From Massospora cicadina (taxonomy: Eukaryota; Entomophthoromycota; Entomophthoromycetes; Entomophthorales; Entomophthoraceae): a DNA stretch of 64,000 nucleotides. Shown here in pieces: positions 46,062-57,448 of the stretch. The notes beneath the pieces were generated by a model. The model had not been told where the DNA came from. It worked only from the letters and a program-made list of their open reading frames with translations, and searched no databases. The stretch lies in contig JAKSZP010009273.1 in assembly GCA_022478985.1 (NCBI GenBank), positions 124,001-188,000 on the forward strand. The letters are read 5' to 3'. Both the position numbers and the translations under genes were made by a program. The first letter of the stretch is position 1; each line of letters starts with the position of its first letter.

Positions 46062-49000
46062 TTATTCTTGGATGCAGCATGTGTGAAGGAAAGGATCAAC
46101 TTTTAGGAACCATATGGGGAACCATGTGTTGATTGTCCTTCTGTTACAGGGGGCATATGTCCAAACAGCCATGCTTGGAAGTGTTCCAATATATGGCTGT
46201 GGAAGAGATGAATGGCTTCTTGGATTGTTGGCGCTGCTCCTGTGAACAATTCCAGTACCATTGTATGCATCGTCCATAGTGCTATTGCTACTATTAGCGC
46301 TCTGAGAGATGGATGGATAGGAGAGTCCATGTATATAGTGAAAATGTTCCTTGCTAGGCTGAATGGATGTCCGTTTTCTTGGCGGAAAAGGCGCATGGCC
46401 TCTTTTCATACAGCCACTGATGTTGGGCAATGTTCTAAACGGTGGGCTAGGCTTCCATACTGACAACATATTGCACATGAGGTATGAGTGGCATTTGACC
46501 GTTCAGCTGCTCAGTATAATCTCCTCATACACCTCCATACATGTGCTCTTATCCTGGGTTGGAGTAGAGGATGGTATGTGTATCTCCATATTCTTCTTTG
46601 AGTCTCCAGGTTGTAGGGTATGTCCATATGGTCCAGGTAATCTATCCTGGCTATGGTATTTGGGCTTTTGCTTATTATAAAATCTGTGACTATTTGATCG
46701 TTGATCTCCTGTCTGTGAGTTTACCTTGGGCGTCCTCAGTGACTGGTTTGATCATTTATATGAATTCTCCATGTCGCTCTTCTCATAGCTAGGACTATTC
46801 GTTTGAAGTGTGCAGGAGTGCCATGTGGTTCTGCAGCTATGGGATGGGATGATAGATACTTTATTAATGTTTGGGTGATCTGGGCTTCTTAATTGCAGTG
46901 CACGTGTGAAGTTATATCTTGCTGTTCTGGCCCAGTGTGTATCTGGAAGATCTGGAATAGTCACCTGAGCTATCCAGGATGCTAGTATATGGGTTGCTTG
47001 CTCTACGTAATTAGTAAGCCCCATACCTCCATTTCTTCTAGAGCCAAATAGGGTTTCAAGACGTACAGGGGGGTTGTGGTTGGACCATAGCCATCCTTGT
47101 AATAGGGCGTGGACTGTGTTGAAGAAAAAAGGTGAGAAAGCTATTGGATGGGCTGTGAACCATATGATTAATAGAATATCGAGTTGGCTACTGTGACCCT
47201 TCCTGTTAGACCTGTTTGGTGTCCATGTAAGGAGGCAATGCGTTTTGTTATTTTGTCTAATAATTGATTTCCATCATGGAGTTAGCGTATCCTCCTGCTT
47301 CCAACCATACTCTTAAGTGACGAACAGGTCCAGATGTTAGCTTGGTAATGAATGGAAGTTTTAGTGAATTCGTTGCTAATTTTCGCCTCCTATGTCTGGT
47401 CAGGAGTCTTGATGTTGTACTAGCTTGTTGGCCCTGTGTAGATGGCATCCACTGGGTCTGATATTTTCCCAGGAGTATAATTTACGTTTTCTCAGTGTTA
47501 AGTGATGCATTAATTATGTCTGAATAGTCTTGAATTATATTCTCAATTCTGCAAGCGTCTTGATTGTTGGATATGCCCACCACACAATCATCAGCGAAGG
47601 CCATCATTTTGACTGGTGGTTGGCCCTTGACATTAATTCCTTTGATTAGTGTGTTTGTATTTCAGATTAGAGGGTCCAAGCTAAAGTTGTAGAGTAGAGA
47701 GCTTAAGGGGTTTCCTTGTTTTAGTCCTCTCTGTGGGATAACTAGGTTGGTTAAGAAGACTGCTCCCCACACAGCCATGGTTGCAGACTCTGTAAACAAC
47801 ATTACCCAGTTTATGAATCTATTTGGAAGCTTGAATTTTTGAAGGCAGGCTCTAAGATAGGTCCAGTTCACCCTATCATATGCCTTTTGTTGGTCTAAAA
47901 AGACAAGTGCTCCAGATGCAACTGTGTGGATGTTAACCCATATGGATCTTCTTGGGACAAATCCATATTGTGATGGGGATATCGCATCAGTTGCAACTTC
48001 TCCTAGACGTTTAGCCATAATTTTTGTAGAAGTTTTTGTATCTGTATTGGTTAGGGAAATTGGGCGCCAGTTGGAGAGGTCTATTCTGTCTCCTTTCTTG
48101 AATAATTTGGCCGTGTATGCTTCTTTGCCTCCAGGTAGGAGGCATGTTTCCATAATACACTTGTTCATCAAAGCTAGAAGAATGTTAGAGATGTTAGTAA
48201 AATATTTTTATAAAATTCATAGGGAATCCCATCAGGTCCAGGGAATTTCCCTCTTGGTGCACCGCGTACTATTTCCCATAGTTCCTCATGCAATATTAGG
48301 TTAATTAAATTGTTATTTTGAACCGCGGTGTTGATATGTGTACTTCTAAGGAATTTTTCAATTTTTTCTGTTTTGACCAGCTCAGATTTATACAATTTCG
48401 TGTAAAACCTGTGTACTTTGGTCGCGACTTCTTTGGGTGTTTCTGCTATGGATTTATCCAGTCGATGGACCTGTGTACAAGCTATCATATTTTTCCTGGC
48501 GTGGAATCATCGGAAAAAGTAGCTTGAGCAAGTTTCTCCATCTCTTATGTTTTTGCCTTTATATTGGACTCCAACTTGGTGTTGGTGTTTGCAGATCAGG
48601 GTGTTTAGCTGAGCAGAAACCTCTGCCCATTTATGACCCCATCTGTGGCTGTATCCCATTCTTGGTACATTGTTTTCTAGATGGTCAATTTCAGCCAATG
48701 TGTGTTTGATAATGGCTGAAACTGCCCTGTGTCTTCTAGACAATGTATGTTTAATTTGTTGGGTTATTGATTTTTTGAAGTTTTCCCATGTGGTTAGTGG
48801 GTCTGAGCAAAAGGATATTTGAAAATCCCAGGTTGAGGATATTTCCTCCATCCAGGATTGAAATTCTGAGTCAGCTAAACTTTCTTGGCGTATTCTGCAC
48901 CATCTGGGTGCTTGGGTACTTGGTTCCGCCAGTTTGTAGGACACCAAAACAAGCCGATGGTCTAAGAATTCAATTCTTTCAGTTTTAAATTTTTGAATTT

Positions 49001-49614
49001 GGTGACAGAAAATTATTGATGCAAGTATTAGGTCTATCCTTGACATAGAGACAAGTGTACCTTTGTGTACATGTGGGCGTGTCATGTTTTGTAGCAGGGA
49101 TTTCCTTTTTGGCAGTAGATCATATAGTCTCAGGGTGGCATTTAATACTCAAAGTTCCACTTGCCCTTGTGGTATCTCTGTTGTGTATGGCTATTGGTCC
49201 ATTTCTAGGTTAATCCAGCAGTTCATGTCTCCCATGAAAAAAGTGTTTGCTAGTAGATTTAGTTGTGTTAGGGCTGTAAGAAATTCTCTTAAGTCCTGTG
49301 CACCATTTGGGGCATACACACTGGTGATTGTGTGCAATTTGGTGTGCCATGAGAATGTTATGGTGAGTACGCAGCCATCCAGGAACAAATTTTTATTAAT
49401 AAATTTAAAGTTTTGGTTTATGCATACTATCACCCCACAGTGGAGTGACCAAAACGATATTGTTAAGAGGAGCAATATTTCCCATGCCTCCTCCTCTCCC
49501 TGTGGACAGTGGGTTTCCTGCACCGCCAGGATATCCACAGGTGGGTTTTGTAGGAGACTCTCTTTCCTGGCCCAGGATGTTAAGGCCTTGAGTCCCGCTA
49601 TGTTCAGCATCCAT
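46062..49614 (-). pseudogene. LINE-2 ORF2: endonuclease and reverse transcriptase, broken
   Basis: The endonuclease runs from about 49610 with LNIAGLKALTSWARK, ILAVQETHCP (about 49525) and MGDMNCW (about 49235). The reverse transcriptase has FKKGDRIDLSNWRPISLTN (about 48100), YGFVPRRSI, VFLDQQKAYDRVNW (about 47910), RGLKQGNPLSSLLYNF (about 47725) and the catalytic AFADDCVVG (about 47595). The C-terminal region (about 46480-46100) has WKRMRLFRQENGHPFSLA-type sequence after a degenerate cysteine/histidine motif. The longest intact pieces are 192 and 169 codons. Frameshifts divide it into at least six parts. Confidence 0.9.
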
Positions 49615-49640
49615 ATCTCTACTGGGACGCCTGATGCGCC

Positions 49641-51180
49641 TCAGGAGCGGTTAGCAGGGCCTCCCGGCCCTACTCCCTCACTCACATTGCTCTCCACTGC
49701 ACCTCTGCTGCGTAGAGCATAACCATGAGTAGGAGTTGGGGTGTATTCTGCCCCTTTCATCACCGCCATTTTTGCTCCTCTCTTGGCTTTGCTTGGTTTC
49801 AGAATTTTATTGCGGTGTACTTGTGGATTTTTATTGGCCACATTATTTTCTTGCGCATTCCATTGTTGATTTTCCTTCCCAATTGGGTTAACTTCCACAT
49901 TTTCTGGGGGTGCACTGAACCCCAATTTTGCTGCATTCATTTCCAAATTGGGTTCCGCTGAATTCAAACTTGTCAGATTGGGTGTATGGTTTTCCGCGGG
50001 ATCTGATTGGTTCATGGAATCAAATTCCTCCATGTCTTCCTGGATCTGCTCTGGCAATATGGTTGATTCCACCGAGGCCTTTGCCTTGGCCTCGGCCAGC
50101 TTGCAAGCTTGTTTGGCCATTTTTTGTTCTTTTAAGGAAATAAAATCAATTATTTTATATTGTCCATGTTCTCCCCAGTTGAAGGCTTGTGTAGTATCTG
50201 TGATTTTGGCGTACTCTGAGTCATCTTCACCCATATCCTCCTCACAGAATTCCATTTCTCTCAGGCCTTCTTTGATGAAGTAAGCATGAATCTAGTGCCC
50301 AAAGGCCTGGCAGTAGTTGCAAATGAGGGGTGCACTTTCCACTGTTGCATGGAACAGCTGGGATTTTTTCCCATTGATTGTGAAGGATGCGATGTGGGGG
50401 ATTTTTGTAATATCCTCTACTACATCCTGGTTTGGTGAAATTATTGCTATTGTCTTCCCCGTGCTAAGGGTCAGCATCAGCTGGAATCATTGCATTTTTG
50501 AATTGTTTAATTTCTCTGTAGTCTTCCAAGCCTTCTTGGAGATGTCTTTCAACTACTGTGCGCGCCAGTGTAGTTGGAAGATAGTCAAAAATGATGAAGA
50601 TGTCTTTGGATTCTGTCCAACGGGTGCATTTGGTCAGGACCAATTGCTGTCTGTTGGGAAGATTGAGTACTACTCTGACCTTCACTGCATCATTTGCTTC
50701 TTCCGCAGTTTTGAACCCAAGGTCTACCCAACCTCTGCAGATAGTATGGGTTGTAAGGTACACCTCATGTGGGAAAATTTTTTGTTGGGCTTCGCTGAAC
50801 TTTTCCCACATTGTTGGTGTTTCTACGCCCAGGAAAACTCATATCCCATGTTCCACTAATGACAATGGTTGCGATTGGGATACTTCCAAATAGCTGCAAT
50901 ATTTTACTAAGAAATTGATGAAACCTGCAGGATGAGCAACCTTCAGTGTTTTATTTTTGCTTAAATTTTTGTTTGTACCTGTGCGCTTGGTACCTTTGGG
51001 CGGTGCAGGTCTGGGTCCGCTTTTACCGCGTTTGCCCAGCTCTTTACCTTATTGTTCAGACTTATCTTGCCTGTTGTTGATGATCAAATTATGCTGTTTG
51101 AATCAAATCAAAATTACTAAAAGTGATAGTAATTGGAAAGAAAAGTTTTTTGCTGGTCGCAAACTAACCATAAAAAAGAT
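49641..51180 (-). pseudogene. LINE-2 ORF1: RNA-binding zinc-knuckle protein, broken
   Basis: The segment from about 50860 reads VETPTMWEKFSEAQQK, GWVDLGFKTAEEAND and IFIIFDYLPTTLARTVVE, resembling the RRM-like part of other LINE ORF1 proteins. HIASFTINGKKSQLFHATV leads to the partial zinc knuckle CNYCQAFGH at about 50318-50292. The last part (50255-49641, 204 codons) is acidic then Lys/Arg-rich and ends GVGPGGPANRS. The N terminus, near 51170, is not fixed. LINE-A ORF1 has the same RRM-then-knuckle order but also the long repeat array absent here. Confidence 0.75.
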
Positions 51181-51244
51181 CCTTCCTGAGCACTTCTTGT
51201 TCATCCACTTCCCAAGGGGATGAGGTGGGTAAAAGATAGATGTT

Positions 51245-51483
51245 AACTTACGCTATGTGCAGTAAAGACGTTCAGTAGCATCATCCAGTTGATTGGCGAG
51301 CTGACTGTTCTGCTGTTCAAGTAATCATAGATGACTAGATGCACTCTCAAGTTGAGTCATTACTTCGTTGCACTCCTGAAGGATATCCTCCTGCTTTTTA
51401 AGCACAGCATCCACAACATATTTGAGTTCTGTGGTCGCAGCCAGTGCAGCTGTTTGGGATGATTCCCCTTTAGTTAATACCAT
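51245..51483 (-). pseudogene. Gypsy-1 gag, N-terminal part
   Basis: A likely ATG at 51483 opens MVLTKGESSQTAALAATTEL, followed by a heptad-like stretch (VLKKQEDILQECNEVMTQLE, then LLEQQNSQLANQLDDATERL) typical of a coiled coil. One TGA interrupts it. The frame is then broken by LINE-2. It lies just after the primer-binding site, as expected for gag. Confidence 0.65.
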
Positions 51484-51528
51484 GACGCAGATTAAAAATT
51501 TTTGGTGATTATTCAATGGGATCCCTGT

Positions 51529-51540
51529 AGTGAGCACCAC
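51529..51540 (-). other. Gypsy-1 primer-binding site
   Basis: One base after the 5' LTR the minus strand reads TGGTGCTCACTA. The same 12 bases follow another LTR end at 56954-56965, which supports this as a tRNA primer site beginning with the usual TGG. The tRNA was not identified. Confidence 0.65.
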
Positions 51541-52097
51541 TGTTATAACTTTAACGGAATCAATATGATATGCTGAGAGAATTTTCACAGGGTCAAACCC
51601 ACCGAGCAATCATATAGACAATATGAATATTGTTAGTCCATAGACACACTTAAAAATATAATAAAAAATATAGAGCTATTCGCTCCAAATGACACTAATT
51701 ATTATTATATACAGCAGATCCTTGCTTTCCCGCTCACTCTAAACTACTAACAGCCTCCTTCTTCAATCATATCATCTTGCCTATACCTCAGCGACTTCAG
51801 ATGATACCATTTCCTTGGCTTAGTAATCATTTCCATCATACCTCATTGGTTCTGACAGAGTATGATATTCAATTCTCTATTGCCTTAGTTTGAGGTGATC
51901 ATACTCAATAATCATCAAACGTCACTATTACTTTATTGCCTTATTTGAAGGTGATCCAATAATAATCCTGATAAGACCCAAAATCGCCTCAACTCAAGGC
52001 GCTTGTATAATTGTGATTAGTATTATAGTTGGTGGAATCTTCCCAATCTGACGTAACTATTTTTGGGTTTTTTTTCAGTTAAATTAGATTCTCAACA
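51541..52097 (-). repeat. Gypsy-1 5' LTR
   Basis: 557 bp; on the plus strand it starts TGTTATAAC and ends CTCAACA, the intact TG...CA form. It is paired with 40384-40945. A T run near 52070-52078 marks a change from the other LTR, where the inverted-repeat arm is intact. Confidence 0.9.
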
Positions 52098-52102
52098 TCC
52101 AC

Positions 52103-52640
52103 AATTAGTTCTTTTGTCATATGTGCAGGAATCAGCAATTATCTCTCAGTTTAAAATGGCCAAAGAAGCACAAGATATTTTTGGGTCAGGAACTTTGGTC
52201 TGAGTGTTGCTCCCTCAATGACTAGAATAAATATGATACTCCATCATTTATATTCTGTTCATATTACTGTAATGAACTGTAAGGCATCAAATAAAGCTTT
52301 GGTGCACACTGGTGCCACATGAACTCATATTGATCTGTAAGTGGTGGAGGCTTTAGAACTTGATGTCAGAAAGGGTTCACCAGAATGAGTGCTTCACAGG
52401 CTCTCATAATAACTCTTCCCCTTTGTAAGTCACTTCAGTTTGTGGCCCACAAATATAAATTTGTGGACAATTCCTCATTATCCTTGAGTTGCTATAGAAA
52501 ATTATCCTGTTGGCTAATGGAGTTACCAATCTATGACCATGAGCTACAAAGGTCATGTTGGCCTTTACCACAGAATCTAATTCTGTGCAATTTCCCTTTT
52601 TTAAGTTGCAATTGGTAATATGGCGGCAATGATGGAGTAT
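52103..52640 (+). pseudogene. Older gypsy-like element: gag-protease remnant
   Basis: On the plus strand, sequence continuous with 40379 once gypsy-1 is removed includes SQFKMAKEAQDIFG and then NKALVHTGAT with THIDL and VVEALELDV (about 52285-52365). This matches the retropepsin start ALVDTGAT with the catalytic Asp replaced by His. It is cut off at 52641 by another LTR. Stops occur throughout. Confidence 0.6.
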
Positions 52641-53330
52641 TGTTATGTTCTATGTCATAATCGTGGGTACTGTTTGCAAGAACAAGGAGGAGCGCATTAA
52701 GGCAAAAGGGATTAAGAAGGCCTCTATCCCTGATCTAAAAAAGATCCTAGACAACGCTGAGTAAGGGACAAGTATGCCCAGGCTGTTTTTAAGGGTTTTC
52801 ATAATGGGGTGGCTGGGGTTTTAATTATGGCCTTAATTTTACTAGTTATTAAATCAATAAGGATGGGTTGTTGCATTTTACAGAAAATAGGAATTTGAGT
52901 CTCATTTTTTTAATCATTACAACAAATCTAGCATATAGTTTATATTTTTAGAGCATCAAGTTTTGGCTTACTTAATCTACATCACTTCAGCTGATGATAA
53001 GTTGATTTTATTAGCCAGATTTGGCACAGTGCAATAGTGAAATGACCGTGGCTACCATCCCCATTTATTTATAGTCATTTTATTAAGACCAATATCCTTG
53101 TTGGTCATCTCCTTTAATAAAGCCATATATTAATCTACATTTATGCAAGATAAATCTTCTGAGTGACAGTGTTGAAGATCTCCTCATGGAGCTCTCAAAT
53201 CATATAGGTATTGACATCTTCTGTTATGTCCTATTCTTTCTTGTGGTATTGGTTTGTTCCCAAAAGTATTTAAGTCTGTATCCCCATCCACTCGCCATGG
53301 AATGTGAGAATTACAGACACTCTCCTGACA
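52641..53330 (+). repeat. 5' LTR of a decayed plus-strand LTR retrotransposon
   Basis: 690 bp, TGTTATGTTC...TCTCCTGACA. It is a distant relative of the LTRs at 36746 and 61248: it keeps GACCTGAAG-like coding remnants (IPDLKKILDN then KYAQAV) with a TGG-to-TGA change, the hairpin GACCAA/TTGGTC at 53087-53106, and an AATAAA after it. The primer-binding site downstream shows it is the left LTR of an element. Confidence 0.75.
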
Positions 53331-53391
53331 TTAGACGCCCAACTTTTTTATTATATATGTAAGGATTTTTTATGTAAGGACTCTCACTTAG

Positions 53392-53402
53392 TGGTATCAG
53401 AG
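53392..53402 (+). other. Primer-binding site of the initiator-Met type
   Basis: TGGTATCAGAG matches the common retrotransposon primer site for initiator tRNA-Met. It lies about 60 nt after the LTR end at 53330. The extra bases look like a small insertion, because CTCTCCTGACATTAG (53320-53334) is echoed as CTCTCACTTAG (53381-53391) just before the site. Confidence 0.6.
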
Positions 53403-56400
53403 TACGTTAGATGCTTGCCACGGTCATTGTGCTCTTTACCTCAACGCTATTTTTCGTTTTGTTTGATTCACAGCTCAGAGTTTCTTTTCTTACTATCCGC
53501 TGAAGCGCTACTTCCATTTCTTCATGTAACTGGGTGGTTTAAACCCTTATAGGCCCTGATGTAATCATTCTGTCTTCTGCCTCTAAATATTCATTGAATT
53601 CAAGCAAGAACTTGCTTCTGTTTCTTCTGAAGCTTTTATCACTTTCAATATAAGCAGTACTTGTTCACTCTCTTGCAGCATTGACTTGCTTTGTCATCTT
53701 TCACCCAGTGCATCTAACTGATTATTTGTAGCTTTTAGAATCAGCCAAAGTTTTGGAAGCGAATAGAAGGTTTGGAACGCCTTCTGGAAGCTTAGCAACC
53801 CACTTCATCTCCCTTAAAACTTTCTATAGTTCCTTGCACCTAGTCAAGTGGGACCCCTTTGGTGTCCTATTTATATGAATATTGTGTCAGGTCCAGGCCC
53901 TACTCTGGTCTGACGTAGTCAGAATGTCATTTCCCCAATTATGCATAGACAATCGTTAATGAACACCTGAGTATGGCAGGCTCCACCTGCCTCCTATGAC
54001 CATGCAATAGGTTCTCTTCTTTGTAATTTTCCCATCCCAACCAAAGGGTAGTCCAGTAATCTAACCACTCTATGTTTTACCTGAGGACCCCTATCAAAAC
54101 TGCCCCAAAACAGCACTTTGCCTTTGAGAATAGAGGAGACCTACACTGAAACATCATCGTTTTGTGAATTCAGAGGGGTGGCAGAGGCCTGGTTTCATTT
54201 CACTCTTTAAATATGCATTTAATTTGGCTAATTATATTTACCTGTAGGGCCCCTATATTTACGCTTGAAAAACAGAACTCTGCCTATGAAGAAAGAAGGT
54301 GGTCTATGTTGACCCATCTTTATCCTTGGTGGAATTGGAGGGTCAGAAAGGGTCTAGCCTTAAGGTGATCATTAACAATTTAGGTAATTTAGCCCGATGG
54401 TTTCACATGCGGAGACCCTAAAAATGCCTTTTATCATAACAGTATCCTTATTTATAAAAAAACTTATACTGCCATACCATTTAGTAATGGTGCAAATTAA
54501 GGGTCAATTGGGGTATAACTCCAAGTAATTAAGAAACAATTGATTTAAATAAAATTACACAGCAATATTCCTTCCTACAACATTTTTTAAACTTTTGTTG
54601 GAAGGGAGTCTCACTGTTATGGTGATAGATAGCAGCGTACAGCCTGCTATTAGATCAGATATACTGCCTTTGAAACCAAAATACGTTTTTAATGGTATTT
54701 GATAATAAAGATGTGCCTTTAATAAGATCTTGTAGGTCATGCCTAAAAACCAATTTTTGTATATAGTATTAACCTGAGAACTTACTCTTGACCCCATTAT
54801 GATTTGCCGCACTCAGGGGCAGTTATTTTTTACTAAACTTTATGGCATTAGGTATACTACTACAGAAAATGGTTCTGGGCATTTCACATCAGCTATAAGA
54901 GTGGCGTACAATTCACTCCATTTTTGATCTAAAAACGCATTCTGGTGGCAATAGTATGCCTAGAGAAGTTCCTACTGCTGAAATGTTTGCAATTTACTTT
55001 ATAAATAAAGAATTCTACTAGTATCTGTTGCGTTCTGCTACTCTTTCTTCCACTTTATGGAATTTTAAACAACTAATTTGATGAAAACTTGTACAAAAAA
55101 ACTAAACCTGTAATGATCAAGACCTAGCCAAAACCTTGAGTTATGTTAAATACCTGGTGGTATAATGAGGGCAGGTGCTTCCCAAGGTATCCCATACTGA
55201 AACTGCAAGAGCTAGTTTTTTATCAAGTTGGTAAACAGCACCTGGCTAACATTACTTGCAGTTAAAAACCTGCTATACTCAATTATCTTATGAATGGAGA
55301 GGTGAAAAAGATTTAAAACTTAAAACTAATTTGAAGGCCAATACTTTGACTTTGTACTTGCATAGTGAGAAGGAATAATTCTCTTTGTATAAGGTAGACA
55401 CTCTGAAATTTTTTTCTTAATGGTACAACGTGCATAAACTCAGCCTTGCACCTCTTCTGATGTCCACTCCAAAGTTCCTTTATCTTCCTGTATGTAAGGG
55501 TTAGCGTCATCATTTGATGTGGCTTCTGAAAATGTCTTTGACGAAGTTATGAGATTATTTGTGATATCAAACTTACCATCAACCTTGTTTGCATTTCCTT
55601 CCCAATATACCCTTTGACTTTGTAAGAGAAAGCACCAATATATGTTTAGGCGACAGAGCAACTTTCAGTAGGAATCATCTCTCAGCGTTCCTCTCCAGTA
55701 ATCTCACCAATATAATTTGTGGAAAAAGCAGATATACTCTACGCCCTTGTATGAATTATGTTAACTTTAAAGTATCTACATATCATTCTGCATCTTGTTC
55801 CTATAAATGCACAAATTAATCATTATGTGAGGAAAGCTAAAGTCTTTTCAATCCTGGATATGGGATTTTGATTGCCCATGTTACCCAGCTGAATAGATTA
55901 TATATAGCTGCTTTGCCCACTAGGGGATTATATCCTCTAGTGGATGTGAGATTTAAGGTTTTTACTAATAATATTATTCTGTGAAACATCCTAAATGAAT
56001 ATTTACTGAACCTCTGAGTGTTGATCCACAGAATTGGTCATGTTTTGTCAAAGATTATTTCTGACTTTGTATTCATTTTATGGTTGTATTACCGTTTAAC
56101 TAATTGGTAATTTAATCATATTAGTCAATCAGGTTTTGCCTCAATTGACTTGGGAATCTACTATTTAAATACTGAATCCTCAAACTGCATCTAAATGTAA
56201 CTCACGGTTTATCTCTTTAAGTTTTGCATTCTGCGGTTGATGGGTAAAGGTCCTATTACCTAAACAGACTACTATTTCAAAGAGGGTACTCTACTGATGT
56301 TGGTTGAGGATTGTGGGGACACCTTCCTAAATCAACCAAGAAGAGGTCATGACTCTAATTGACGGTGCAATCCAACTAGTAAAATAGGATAGCCCTTATG

Positions 56401-56951
56401 GATGCATCCTTGGAGGGCTAGAATAATGAGAACTGCTGCCAATTCCCAGTGAGGCGCCAACAGAAGAGTTTGTTGCCAAACGCCCTGAAAACCCTGACTT
56501 TTGAGTATATGAAATAGGATTAAATTTGCGCAAATTAATTTCATAGTTAAGACTTTTATACATTGGTTGTATAGTTAGCTCTTGTGATAATAGTTTATGG
56601 ATTGGATATCCTTTGATTGCAGTATATTGGCTTTCAAGATATCTGCGGACTCTGCATTAAAAGAAAGGGGCCAGCGGGAGAAATTCCCTAATTATTCCAG
56701 AGATACCTTCAATTGTTGGAAGGTCAAGCACCTGTTTAGCGTTGACTTAACACTCAACCTAGTTATTGAGAGAGCTCAACTGAGTAATAGCCTTCATACT
56801 ATTACTACCCATCATTATTTACCTAATGCCAATAAATCAATCAACGTGGTTGTTAAAATTGTGCAGTTAACAAGAGAGCCAAAGCGAGATACACACCTGA
56901 AAAATTAACTTGGTACTCCATTATTAGAGTACAGGCGCTCTTAAGTTAACA
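53403..56951 (+). mobile_element. Decayed interior of LTR elements, domains not recognisable
   Basis: This 3.5-kb stretch follows the primer-binding site and ends at another LTR/primer-site junction near 56951. No domain is secure. Weak hints are FCEFRGVAEAWFHF (about 54160-54200, gag-like) and KAKVFSILDM (about 55835-55865, like a reverse transcriptase palm segment), both between stops. The part just before 56951 must include an LTR, but its start was not found. Confidence 0.35.
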
Positions 56952-56953
56952 TT

Positions 56954-56965
56954 TGGTGCTCACTA
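56954..56965 (+). other. Primer-binding site of gypsy-4
   Basis: TGGTGCTCACTA, two bases after an LTR-like end (TTAACA at 56951). It is identical to the gypsy-1 site, so the two elements probably used the same tRNA primer. Confidence 0.6.
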
Positions 56966-57448
56966 AAGAGGGGAGGAACAGAAAATCTTAGAGGTCAGGT
57001 GCTGTGAAAAAAGACCTGGAGTGGTCAACGCAACCAACACCCAACCTGGAATTACAGAACAACCGTGGGAACTGGTCCAGTCAGTGGAGCAAGCAAAGGG
57101 AAATCAGGGAAAAGCCATGAGATGGAGGAGCAAGGGATCAGGCCACCCAGGATGTTGGAGAATCTCTGGTGCCCATAAAGAGGGGTTAATCTTCTAAAGT
57201 GAAGTTGGTGTCCAGCTGGATTGGGAGTTGACCGCGGATCTGTAGGGAAAGGTCACCAATTATGGTGAAAAAGCAAGGGCCAGTAGTCTTGATACTGTCC
57301 GGCCTGACGCACTAATAGAGTCCCAAACTACTGAGAATGAAAAATTCTCAACAATGCTGCTCACAACAAGAGGCTATTTTAGTGAGTTAAATTAGTAATT
57401 AAAGGTTTAGCTAAGAGATGGCGTGAGACACTGGTTGTTTTTCAGGGG

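Larger units (their letters stand above)
45980..51269 (-). mobile_element. LINE-2: second LINE family, nested in gypsy-1 gag
   Basis: About 5.3 kb on the minus strand with ORF1 (zinc knuckle) and ORF2 (endonuclease, reverse transcriptase, C-terminal zinc region). It is different from LINE-A in sequence but shares the domain order. TAAAGAC at 45980-45986 and 51263-51269 is a possible 7-bp target duplication in gag. No poly(A) was seen at the 3' end, so the borders are tentative, but the nesting itself is clear from gag sequence on both sides. Confidence 0.85.
40379..52102 (-). mobile_element. Gypsy-1: complete Ty3/gypsy element, split by a LINE
   Basis: Two LTRs at 40384-40945 and 51541-52097 enclose gag, protease, reverse transcriptase, RNase H and integrase in Ty3/gypsy order on the minus strand. 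TCCAC at 40379-40383 and 52098-52102 is an exact 5-bp target duplication. The primer-binding site follows the 5' LTR. Without the nested LINE the element would be about 6.4 kb. All reading frames are broken, and the LTRs have clearly diverged, for example a terminal TG/CA changed to TA at both ends of the left LTR. Confidence 0.92.

Noticed and set aside
55313..55661. Minus-strand gene at 55.3-55.7 kb
   Set aside because: Two overlapping short frames without known motifs inside decayed LTR-element sequence.
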